Shown here one piece after another: positions 1-12,179 of a stretch of 64,000 bases of DNA. Origin of the DNA: Mesaphorura yosii (lineage: Eukaryota; Arthropoda; Collembola; Poduromorpha; Tullbergiidae); assembly GCA_009869945.1 (NCBI GenBank), contig WIXG01000189.1:90298-154297 (forward strand), given 5' to 3'. Below the pieces are notes generated by a model. It ran no database searches. It saw only the letters and a list, made by a program, of their open reading frames with translations, and was not told where the DNA came from. The translations under genes and the position numbers were made by a program. Numbering within the stretch: the stretch's first letter is position 1; each line of letters begins with the position of its first letter.

Positions 1-225
1 ATATTAATTGTTCCGTCAGCTTTGTATTACGTTAATGTAAACATTTAGCATTCAATTTTCGTGGTAATCTTATCTGAACATTCACAAGTCGAGTCAGAGA
101 ACCGGGACAAGTAACGCATAAAATCAGACTACTTACACAACTCGGCTCGCTGTGTAAATATGCGACATCATCTTTCCCATGTCATCATCATTTTCTGTCA
201 AACCTAATTTTAATGGACAATTATA

Positions 226-393
226 ATGGTGCGATCTCAAGTTTCCATGAAAAAGCTACTTGAGCTAACCAACAACTTGGACCAAGTGCAGTGCCTAGTT
301 ACGGTTATCAGTGCATTTATAATTCTCGTGGTGCTGTCGTTTTACTCTTGCCTAATGTCTCATATTGTCTTGCTTCTTGAGAATTTATTTTAG
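226..393 (+). CDS. Small ORF, possible single-pass membrane micropeptide (55 aa)
   Basis: An uninterrupted ATG-to-TAG frame of 55 codons. It starts with a charged segment (MVRSQVSMKKLLELTNN), continues through a hydrophobic stretch of about 20 residues (VISAFIILVVLSFYSCL) and ends in a short Leu-rich tail. This layout resembles animal transmembrane micropeptides, but I recognise no family. No intron, promoter or poly(A) signal supports it, and hydrophobic frames arise easily in T-rich DNA. It is listed only as a candidate. Confidence 0.15.
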   Translation: MVRSQVSMKKLLELTNNLDQVQCLVTVISAFIILVVLSFYSCLMSHIVLLLENLF

Positions 394-3300
394 TCGTCGG
401 GTTAGCTAACCATTCGTCACACCGAAAATTACCAGTCATTTCAAGAATACTGCTAAAAATATTTCAGTCTAACTCTTTCTATCAGCAGCCCCTTAAGTAC
501 AGGAAGTACTTTAAGATCATGCCCTGGAACAAATTGTAATGTGCGCGTGAGCCCATTCTTGGTACATGTTCGATCGAAGGGCTTGAGAAAGTAAGACTTT
601 AAAACTTGAATGACCTTTTCCCTTCAAACTTGGCTCCAAGCATTTTGCCCTGCTGTTGTGTGGTATTTATTCCTGGCTAAAATAAATATCACGTCCGTTT
701 CCCTTATCTTTGAAATTATTACTTTATTGCCATTAGTCACTCCCAAATTATAAAAGACCAATTTCAGTGGATTTCTGGGGCACAGTGCAATGCAGGAGGG
801 TTTCATGTAGCGTGACTTTGAAGTGCATTAGTAGATTAGAGGAGAAAAGGCTAAGCAGTAAAATAAATAATCTAGTCGAGATACACTGAAATGAATTACC
901 CGCCCGACAAATAACTTTAAGACATAATCACAATTTCACAATCGTGGAAACCCACAAAAAGTCATTGGTCGTACTGCGCCATAAATCTTGACAAGGGACT
1001 TTGTGCCAAAGCTGAGGCCTTGAAGTGAGGATAAATGGGATCAGCTTAGTTTAATATTTCCTTCAGATAATTATTCATTTAGCTCTGCTTGGGTCCAAAT
1101 TCCAAAAGTGGTGAAACCATGGCCAGGCTGGGCAAATTCAGTACAATAGCTTGTAATGGGCCAGCAAAGTTTCAGACAGAAAAGGAAAAATAATTACCTA
1201 AAAGTTCTCCTGTGCGCACAATAGAGTGGATTTCTCATGGGATTCGCAATTCTATAGAAATTCAATCCTTGTGAGCCGTGTCGGCTCTTGCTGCTCATAC
1301 CAAGCGTGCCTGCTAACCAGCCAAACTTACACCACGCGCTGCTGCTGCGTTTGTACAGTAAATCAATTCATTTCAATCGGCTCATGTTCAGATTTGGCAA
1401 ACGTCACTAATTTAAAACAATCAAATCAAATTGAAAACCTTCACTCGTGTGCCCAAGGGGTTGGAATGAATTCAATGTTGTGCGCGAGGTAGTGAACAGA
1501 AAGAAGAGCGTAGCACCCTTCTCTCGAAATCAATGATAAGAATAACAAAAGGCTCTCATTTGCTCATTCATGGCTTGGCTGAAAATTGAATAACGTGAAG
1601 GGTATTTTTCTGCACAAACACAGACACGGACACCGGCACAAATGCCAATTGTTTGTTCTTGCGGCCTCAGTCGTGTTTGTAACAAACCTGAACCACATTC
1701 GACATCGCCATTCATCATAATGGCACATCATCAAGCAATATTTGCATACGCCAGCCATAATTAATAATTTCTGTCCAAGCCAAGTAAACTTTCCCAAGTG
1801 TGCATGAATAAAATATGCGAGTATGATGATTGCTTGCAAGTGAATAAGCAAACGGTGAACGCGTACCGTATCGCAATACGATATACGATACACTCGTTTC
1901 TGGAAACTTATGAAGCCGTTTCCTTCGTGCGTAATTATTTCAACCCTCTTGTCAACCCATGCCAGCACGGTCAGCACCACGTCACTTTTCCCCACATGCA
2001 TGCGATACAAGTAATAAGTATCAGTTGACATACAACAATGACATTAGGGGAGAGAAAAGTAAGATTAGTCACTGCATTGTAGAGTATTAAATAAATTTTA
2101 GAATTGCATGCAAGGCAATGATAACACTCCTTGTGGTGTAGCTGATGAGTTGAAGTTGACGTAATAGTACAACAACGCATTGTTCTCGTTCGAATCTCGT
2201 AGCTGCTCTGGCATTGCCATTGCCACTGCCAAGTCTATTAGTTTAAGCTACATTACGAGGTTCGAGTATGAGTGGGGAAAATAATGGAATTACTATTTAA
2301 CTTGACATGCTCATCCGTACACGATTATAACGATGTGATGATGAGTAAAGCAGTAAAGAAGTGTTTATTTTATTGTAATCAAAATCTCAGTACCAGTAAT
2401 TGTCATCTTCCAAAACCAGTATTTGGCATTGGCACTGTCTAACTGTTATGAATTATTTGCTTTAGATTGGAGAAGCCAAGGGCTGACATTTCATCCTCGT
2501 CTCCAGCCCAAAACAAAAAACACGCCAGAAAACAACAATAGCGCCTGTTGAATTTGGGGCATTCAATAATCCTCCCAAGCAGCGAGCCAACGAGACTCTC
2601 GCAAGGCAGTGCCAGTCCTCATTTTCCTGACAAGCAATGTTAACGTAGCTCCATAAAATGAAGCCGTTCAAAGTTCTACATGGAAAAATTGACATACGAG
2701 CCACGGACTGGGACTGACTAGTTTCACTCAAACCGCAAGGGCTGCCATCAAAAATGCATCTTACAACTTTTCCTGTAACGAGTAGTAAGGCATTGTAAAT
2801 CCAGTTGCCTCGTTAATTCTACTACGCCATTGGAATTGTAGATCAGAACAGGTTATACCACACATAAAAATGTCAAAAAATATTATTTAAGGTTTCTGTC
2901 TAGCAGGAGTCCCTTTCCATTCTTGTTTAAGGGTCAAGGCAATAATATAAAGAAGAATGCAGAACAGAAGAATTCTTTCACGAGCTTCTGTGAATCTTGA
3001 AGGTTACGGCACAAACCAGCTTAAATTTCCGTCCCCCACAAACATGAAATCATGGATGAATTCCTTCCTTGTCTGCCTTTTCAGTTTTCGGGCTATCTCT
3101 CGGTTTCTTTTTTCAAGATCATCCTATTAAAAATGAGCGCAGCGGAGAACCCATTTCAAATCTCGGTACTGCTCTTCTTTCCTCAAATCCACAAGAAGCT
3201 TGTCAAAAACACCATCACCACAGCGCAGCGGTTGCAAGGAGTCAAGAAGCAGAAAAGTGCACGCACTCCCGACCAGCGAAAATTGAGGGAGCATGATTTC

Positions 3301-4140
3301 TCATTTTTACATGAAAATGGTTCTAAAATTAAGGTAATATTATTAAGCAACGAACACAAGATGTGGAGGAGTCATTTGGTTCTCTGCTGAGGTAAACGGC
3401 CTGGCCCGAGGGCGCTCTTTGCAAAAACGTACAAAAAATCAGACTATGGAAGCCCTTTTGTATTCGGCTGAAGAAAATTACAATGTTTCTTCTTCTAGCG
3501 TTGATGCTACTTTTTGTGTACCGAAATCAGAGAAGACCATGGCGAAGGCGATGAAGAAGATGAAGACGAGAAGGAGGAGAGGAGAGACGATACCTTCAAG
3601 AATATTAACCCAAAACCCACCTTGTTTGGAGGTGCGCGTAAGCTTCGGCTCGTAATAATACGTACAAACTGAATATAAAATTTTATGTTGAACAAAGTTT
3701 CGTCGAGTCGTTGAGTTTCAGTTAAGGCATATTACACCGAGAATAAAAGCGCAGAACCGTAACGGATAAAGTATAATAAAAGCGCGATGCGCGAGTCAAG
3801 CCAAACCAAGTCGGACAACAACACCTGAAGAAAAGTATCGTATCGTATTTTATACGTGTAATATTATATAATGTTATTGCACACACAACAATGCCCTTGC
3901 ACTTCTCTTCTGCGTGCGTGCATCTGCAACAACTCCTTTGACTTTAGTTGCTTACCAGCCAGAAGCCGTTGGCTTTTCCCTAATGCGTTTTCCACAGGGC
4001 ACAAGGAGCTCGACGAAGACACACGAAACCAATTTCAGGTGTTCTTATTATGTCTCTCATGAGAAAATATGATCTTTTACTCGGAAACTGTCTCGAACAA
4101 TGCAATTCGTGTAGTACCGAGCCAAGATTTGAACTTGAAC

Positions 4141-4290
4141 ATGAAAATCTTTCTTTTGTTATTTTTGTTCGGGTTCCTGCTGTCTGAAGTGCGTAATTCC
4201 AAGACTCTAAACCCTGTCACATTCAAGACTCATAACGGAACGACACACCATACACCTACAAGCGAGTCGCACCACCATAGGATAAAATAG
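4141..4290 (+). CDS. Small ORF, possible secreted His-rich peptide (49 aa)
   Basis: From the internal ATG the frame begins with a textbook-looking signal sequence (MKIFLLLFLFGFLLSEVRNS) and is followed by about 29 polar residues rich in Thr and His, ending HHHRIK and a TAG stop. The same frame is open upstream to 4069. A short secreted peptide is possible. I see no homologous family, no Cys pattern and no transcription signals, so a chance frame is at least as likely. Confidence 0.15.
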   Translation: MKIFLLLFLFGFLLSEVRNSKTLNPVTFKTHNGTTHHTPTSESHHHRIK

Positions 4291-7200
4291 TTTTGCTTTT
4301 GCAGTCCTGAAGTTTTATTCAGCCATCGAGAATGCTTTACAAACACGTAAGAATGCTTGAATATTTTAGAGACAAAAGGTCCTTTGTATTTTTTCTCAGC
4401 CAAATGACTTTCATTCAGACACATTTTTGCAATAAAAATGCAGAATTCAAATTTCTATTGATTTCGCACACATAAACAGGAAAGAAATGCGAAATATCAA
4501 TCATAAGTCGTAAAACGGAGACAGGCGAGCTTTTATCTTTCAATTTGGCTTCGCATTCCGAAATACCAAAACTGGCTTCTTTCTATCAACATTAAAATTT
4601 CGAATGCGTAAACAAATGTCAATTCGATCCATGATACCCAACATTTCCTGGTATGATTCTTCAAATACTGCGTGCTTGTTTGGTGCTGCTACCGCACGTG
4701 CTGTAATTTTGCAAAATTCACTTTCTTCGTTCACGGCACACATTAAGAAAAACACAAGACAAACGCTCCGTTCGTTTAGAGATCAAATATTTATGATCTC
4801 ATTCGTTTTTATGATAAATCTTCCAATGACTCATGCAAAGTGTGAGTGTGCAACACCAGTGCCAGTTTGGGCTAATGTATTCAAATGTCACACTAGTGGT
4901 GTTTCCTTCAGTTAGGAAGCACGTAAATTTAAGCAGTAAAAGTCCAAGGCCTTACTAAAGCATGGTCATAAAGCTGAAATCAGCGACACGCACAAAGAAA
5001 TTTAATAATCCTCAAACTTCGTGTGTTCTGCTCTTGCAGAGTACGCCGAGTTGAAAGCATTGCCATTGAGAAAACTGAAGAGACAGAATAACCACGAACA
5101 TTACAGCAATGAAACTCAATTTGTGTAATTTTATTTTCAGGTCAATTGTGTCGACCGGAGGGCATGACTGAAGAATAAAAATTTAACCACAACAGGACTG
5201 AATTTTAGTGCTCGTAAATAAATCTTAGCGAATTACTTTTTGCGAAACTTCACCCGGCCCAAACCGCAGAACACACAGGCGTCGAGACAGAACACTAATG
5301 CGAAAGGTAAATAATTTCAATTAGTAAAATTAAATTGGAGTTGGCATTTACGATCATGCCGATGCCCATTTCGAGTAATTTTGCGAGACACGTACAAAAG
5401 TTTAGATGCCACTACATGCCAGCTAATGCTGGGGAGAAAGTTGCAATGTACTTGCTACGGTGTCCGAGCCGGAATTAGCACCGTTCATTATTTTTTGCCA
5501 CTGCCATAAATTTCCATCCTTCCGCGCCCACGAAGCCCATGTGGTCTCAACTCCCAAGAAGACTTATGACCGGCCTACCTAACCCTCCCGCTATTCGACT
5601 ACTCAACTCCCTCACACTTTCACTGTACCACTTTTTCGGTCGGCCGTGGTCTGAAAGTCTCCGTGAATTTCCTCATTTCCTTCCTTCCCTCAATTATTAC
5701 GGCAATCATGAATCATACCTTATTTACAGTGCGTGTCTCTGTTAATGCATCGTATATTTGTATGCTTTGCCTTCACTTTACTGTTTCCTTGCTACTTTTC
5801 CGTGGCGTGGCGTGTCGTGTAAGCGTACTCTATGAGATGGCATGGGCGAGACTGAGAATGAGGCTATGATGGGGCTTATCTGCTTATGTGTTTTAAATTC
5901 ACTACTGTGATTCGACCGATCGGCCGCCAAATTCCCTACCCGAACATGCGGGGTAACAAAATGATACGTCTGCTACGTATGAAATGCATGCACGACAGTG
6001 AAAACCACTTTTATTAGATTAAGGGTGGAAGTTGCAGTGCAGTGCAGAGTGCAATAGCTTTCAATGCAATTCCATGCCGTACCGTACCGAAGTAACATAG
6101 CAATATCGTGCTTGCAATAACAACTGCAGGCAGCCTCATCGATTTCCTCGGAAATTCGCCGTGTGACTAATCGTAAGAACCCTCTACATCATCATCATCT
6201 TTTAGAAGAGCTTAGCTCCTTTCTCCAGCCCTTGTCGCATTCTCCGGCCGGAGAATGACTTTCTCCCTATTTCCGCAACCCGTCTCTTTTATTTTGCCAT
6301 CCTATCACTGCTACAGTCTTTTTGAGCACTAAAAGAAGGAGAACGTAAAAAAAAACATTTCAAAGTGCGTAACTTTTAAATTTCACTTCAAGTTTAGTTT
6401 AGCGAGTCGGTAAGTTCTCATTCTTAAACTCCATAAATCCATACTATGGGAGACCATGAGCTGTCGCATCTGTATTGTGTTTTGATAACGATTTATGCAA
6501 TCGAATTTTCAAGTGTTGATGGTTTTATGACTTTATATTCGCTCACTTTCCCTTTCCGTGCATTTCAGTCGAGATTTCTTCCGCTCCAGCCGAATATAAA
6601 TTCAAGCGTGAGTATTAATTTGAAAATTCCACGCGTGCATGAAATTCGCTTAAACTCAAGATGACAACAGACGAGATGCATGACAATCGTCAGCAAGTGA
6701 AGCATTCATCATTTTTATTTCGCACTCAAGAATATTTACTCAATCTTTCTCTCTCTCAATGCCACGTCGTGCCATATGAGACGAATGCCTTCGTGTTCCA
6801 TGCGGGCCGGACGGCGGAATAACCCGATACGAGACATGATAACTGACGGGTGCTATAGACACTGTGTGGCTGGCTTGTGGCGACTCATTGTTCTCTCCAA
6901 ATAATCTTGTCTATTCTTCTTTTCATCCTCACTTACTCTGAACTCCGCTGCGTAGTCATTACAAGTATGACATTCACATCTCACCAAGTGTGGCTACTCT
7001 ACAATGAACAACAAGAGTTTTAACGCGAGATCTCCTCTCCCGGTCTGACTACTTCACTTCAGCTTGCACAAGACAAAACTAATAACACGAATAATAAATT
7101 CTACCAACAACAGCGTGGATGATGCGCGGAGAGAAATAAAAATTACTACAATTTAATAGATGAATGAATGTATTCTTTTCTTTCTCCGCTGCTCGTGGAT

Positions 7201-10200
7201 GAAATAAGAATTACTGTTCCCTCTTTCATCTCGTCAAACATAAACCATCCATCACGCTCAAGTTCGCATCACTTGACTAAATCACAGAGACAAGTGCAGC
7301 TGCATGCTGCTAGGGCCGTGATACCACATAGGGTCTGGAACAAATGTCCAAGAGAGATTTTGCCACCAGCATGCACATCACTGCGATAAGTGACTAACAA
7401 TTCATTACAATGTGACGACCAGAACTTTAAAAGTTCCGCTTATTCCAGACTGATTGCCTGTCTTATCATTAAACGAATACTTAAGCCTAAAGCTAAGGCA
7501 CAATCAATCTCCAGTTCATTTACACGCCCATCGGGTAGATTTCTTCCTGCCTTTTTGTTTTGATAGTCTTCGACGAGTCGCGTTATGGGCCACACTAAAT
7601 GTTAATGAAAACGGTCAATGCCAATGTTTACAAACAGATAAATACTTCTTATTACATACCGTTCATGACTTCTCGACTTGTGAAGCAATTATAGGGGTAT
7701 TACATTTCAAACATGGCTGCGGTAAGCTATTAAATGTTCGAATTAATTGTGTAAACATGGTTTGGACCGTTGCTGACATGGCACGGCGGCTCGCGTGACT
7801 GGTACGCATTTTGCATAAACGTTGGCTGCTTGCTACGTGCTACCTACCCCATGCCGCCATGAGTCATGACCGGCTAAACTCCTTTGACCAATTGATTATG
7901 TATACTTCCATATCGTAAATCTGAACACAAGTCATTCATTAGCACGCTTGAAACTTGATTGTAACTGTGACTGAGAGTGTCGAGAGTCCACTACGCACTA
8001 TTCTAAAGTTCAGCCTCATAACCCTTCCACTTGTAGTGCAGTGCGTGCGGGGCATGAGGTCATAAAGTCAAAGGTTTATCAACGTGATTTGGTTTAGTGC
8101 GGTGCTTGAAGACCATTAGTCATAATTGTCATTGATGAACTTCATTCGTCAAAAATGTCATCTTTCACTCAACCCTTCCTCGTATTCTTGTGCGATACAT
8201 GCTTAACACATTAAAAAGTCACACTAATCTCCGTCTGCCATCAATTTATATTAAATGAGTGTATGAATAACTTAATTAATCCCTGCATTCCTTTCGTTTC
8301 ACTCATAATCACTATCGCACATTCAACTTCAACCTTCGCCTTACATGCACGCACAGAAATTTCTGACTGGGGACTAGCGACGAGTGATCGCTCGCGACGA
8401 GGCAACTCAAAAGACAGACGCAGACGCAATAAAACCACTTGATAAAATGAAATGCAATCACTCGGCCCCTATGCATCCATTCAAATGCCTCGCGCGTTGT
8501 AAATTGGGTGGGAAATTAAGTTAAAGGCTCAGAGTCACCAGCCACTTCAGAATTTGCAGGGCAGACGACTAACGGCTTTGTAGAAATTGTGATGTGATTA
8601 ATCATAGAATGATGAAACTCCAGTGATTGAGTCTTGAATCGAAACTACCCAAGCCTCATCTCTATTTCTCGTTCGCAGTCACGTCAGATCGTTTGATGAA
8701 GAGGATGACGAAAATTGAATATTTCCGTCCGCTTTCATAAAAAAACTTCTCACAAACAAAGTTGGACGTTTGTTGCTTACACTTACACCCAGTTTAGCAA
8801 ACAATTTGTTCCAGTTGAATATTGACCCTAAGGCAAGCTTGAGGATGTGCCGCCAAGCGTTGACTCACAAGATAATGACACCTCATGCTTGCTTAGTCAG
8901 ACTACCACAGATTAGACGTATAAACTCGCTTTTTAAATTGAAACAACCTATTTAGCTTGGCAAATTTTGGTCAATCCCATTCATTCTCAAACGCTAATTA
9001 GGTTAATTAAAGCCTGTGCAAGGGACGGATATGTGGACTTGCAACCAAATTCGAAAGTTCCATCGTGATTCCGGGTTCCAAAGCTACCATCCTTGTGACA
9101 ATTTAACAATTTACAACAACTGTGAGCAAGATGTAGGCGCTCGTACGATCAAATTTAGCCCGAAGTCATTGTCGTACTTAAGTTAACCATACGGCTTTTG
9201 TTCTCTCGTACGTGCAACCTCTTCTTGGTGCTATTTTGTGAATCTTACAAAAATTGCATCAACCCAAAATTGCTGTTATAACTTGAATTGAAAACAACAC
9301 TAATGGGCCCACGAGCTTGCCTGTCGCTGAAGTTCATGGTCTTCTTTCGTTTAATAAATTACGCCCGTATGCTCGAGATCGAGAATGCTTTTTTAATCTA
9401 CATGAAGTATGGGATGGATGCAGATAAATCCATTCTCTGGTGTATGGCATAGTTTAAACGAGTGCAAATGAGGTCTGGCCTGGTGTCCAGAGCAGGCGAG
9501 CAGTGTACCAGACCAGAAACTCATCTCATCAATAAACAAGTGACACCAAAAATTCATTCGGCTAATGGGCCTTATGTGAATGTGATTGGACTGAGAAAAC
9601 AAACTTTGTCGTTCATTGCATGCATCGAGACCGTGATCGTGATCATGAGCGTCCATTTGTGTTTCCTTCATTTACTCTTCCTTCCATGCTCAAACTCGCC
9701 GCTCACGTACGATTTTCGTATGGCTAAGCGAGAATTAGGAAAATACGTCCCCGTGTCGCAGTCGAGTAGATTCCGGAGTAGAAAACAAGACGGGGTTCAA
9801 TCCTACCAAATGAATCATTAGACAAGAACAAGATACATGACCATGACTCTGACTCGGATGAAACGGAAAGGAAGATGAGCCTACCTATTTCAACTTTTGT
9901 CTGAGTTCAAGGCAAAGGCAAATTAAATCTATCGTCTGCACTTTAGGGAAAACGACTGAACAAAGTTGGCGGCGCGGCGTCTCTTTACGGGAGGAAAGAT
10001 ATATTTCCCCTGCTTTTGACAGAGATAGCAAACTCCTCAGTTTATTTGCAAAAGAAAGCACAATCCGAAGTAATTTGTCTTTCTTGCAATGCAAGGCATG
10101 GTGGTCATTTTGCTGCGCCAGAGACAGAGCATAAAAGAATAATAGAAGTCATGGTGAGTTGTGAGATTCATTCCTATATTACACGTCCCATTTGTATACA

Positions 10201-12171
10201 GGTCGCTGTGCTGTATGCATCGCTGTTGCTGGGTCTTGTTGCCGTATTTGCTCAGAGTCTGACTCATTTCATTTTTATGGTAAAATCGAAGGAAGATCGA
10301 TGAGTCATAACGGAGTAATTTCGCACAGGCTTGGTCGGGACGAGTAAGTCGAGAGGGGTAGTTTGGTGATGCTCTGCGTATTTCTCATTTGTTCGCCGTC
10401 TTCCTATTGTTTCCGTGCTCATCGTTCACATAATATTCCGCGAGTCAGCCAGCCAGTTCCTTTTATTACTATCCTTTTATGTTTCATGAAATGATACCAA
10501 AGTCTTTTCGTCCATTTGGACAATTTGGAGAGAGTTTGCCACTCCACTTTTGAATCTATTTCGGTGACCCAGACATTTTTATTACTCATTCAATATTTGT
10601 GCAGTGCACAATGCCGAATGGCCGTAAAATACTACATGGGCTAAATGAAATAAATATTTCGCTTTAATTGGCCATGCCATGAGTTCTATGGATGTCCACA
10701 ATAAAATTCAGATGGATGGGCTTTGCATTGCATGCATACTGCAAGAGGATCAATCATAACGGCAACAGCATCATGCAAAAATACGAGATGCATGTTTAAT
10801 TTCTGCAAAATACTAATGGCTGTGACACTTCTCGAATATGAGCATGCATTTACTCGGAACAAGTGCGTTTTTCTGAATGCGTGGATGGTCTAAACAGTGA
10901 ATATTTTGGCGAGTGTCATGTTCGATACCTCAGTCTCCAACTACAGAACTTCAATTACGCCAACAACACGGCTTGCATACACGCACATTGCATTGCAGTA
11001 ATTTCAAAATGGTTGACGGCCGACTCGAAACGAAGAAATGGAACGAGCTGCCAGCCACAATAAGTGCCGTACGCACTGCGCCTACTTTTGTCCGTTACAC
11101 GTACTTCAGCATCAGTGTCTGTGTTTACATAAATTAATTTAACGTCTTTTCTAGTGATTGAGTTCACACACATGCCAGCACAGTACAAAAGTGCTCAATT
11201 GCCGTGCCGATGCCGCGACCACATCCAAAGCCGGCAGAGACATCGAATTGAATGCCTTCACTGTTGGTTTAGGAATCGTACGCAGAGATTCGCTTTTTTT
11301 TACACTGTCATTCATCTTCGCACTTGTTTATACAAATAACGTAAAATGTACAGTTATAATTATGATATGCTGCTAGTATGCTGTAAAAGTAACTAATGAA
11401 TATATGCAAAGAGCGTAAGAATGTCATTCGGAAATTTCTACTGGTTTGCCCCAATACCAATACCCAAATACCAAAACGTGTTTCCGGTCGCCGGCTCTAA
11501 TACCACAAGTGACAAAATGTATTAAAGTTCTGTGCTCATCGTCATCATCGAATTTAGGAGCGAGTGCACTTGCACTTCACTGCAACATGGTTTTCGGTAT
11601 GCCTGATTTTCAGAATTGTCACATCACGCACGAAATTGTTCCAAGCATATGTTACGTGCTGCATGGATACAAAACCCATGAGAGTAAACGAGAAACTGAA
11701 AAAGGGTTAATTCCATAATTGCTTTAGCCTTCCCTTCTCTTACATTTTAGCCTGATCCAATATTGTTCTTTAATAACAGCCATTTTACAGTTAAAATTAC
11801 AAGGTACCAGTTCCTCGTGGTCGTTTGCTCATTTCTTTTGAAATCCATTTCAGGCCGTGTTGTCTTTTACGTTACCTTCATGACAGTTTTCTTTCATTTG
11901 CTAATGCTTTTGCTATTTTATACCGTCGACCGTCTAGGCTGTTATCTCAGCAGATATTTCTCAACAGCAAATATTACTTATGACTGCAACCCTTTTCGCT
12001 TCCTTCCCCTCAGAAACATAATCTTGGTTCCAAAGTTAAATTTCCCCACGACTTGTCTGCTTCCAAGACCCAAGTTGAGCCTCAATATTTCCTTTCAGCA
12101 TTATCAACCTGTTTAACTTTGCATGACATTTTTCTCCGTTTGGATTTCAGGCCAGTGTCACTTTGAAACTA

Positions 12172-12179
12172 TATAAAAG
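12172..12179 (+). promoter_or_regulatory. Orphan TATA-box match (TATAAAAG)
   Basis: The sequence CTATATAAAAGTG is a very good match to a core-promoter TATA box. No coding gene is visible downstream on the plus strand before the minus-strand mRpL48. It could drive a non-coding RNA, an unseen 5' exon, or nothing. Confidence 0.15.

Noticed and set aside
1564-2031. Minus-strand open frame of 155 codons
   Set aside because: The translation is Cys/His/Tyr-rich with no recognisable fold or family, no in-phase neighbouring exon and no promoter; long chance frames are expected in 64 kb.
2135-2205. Possible tRNA-like element (TAGCTGATGAG, then GTTCGAATCTC)
   Set aside because: The T-arm bases next to TTCGAAT do not pair beyond one position and no acceptor stem can be drawn.
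9720-9810. Possible tRNA (A-box-like TGGCTAAGCG and B-box-like GGTTCAATCC)
   Set aside because: The boxes are about 75 nt apart, the T stem does not pair around TTCAATC and the acceptor ends do not match.
11763-12116. Plus-strand hydrophobic frame of 117 codons
   Set aside because: The Phe/Leu richness follows from T-rich DNA; there is no topology or family signature.
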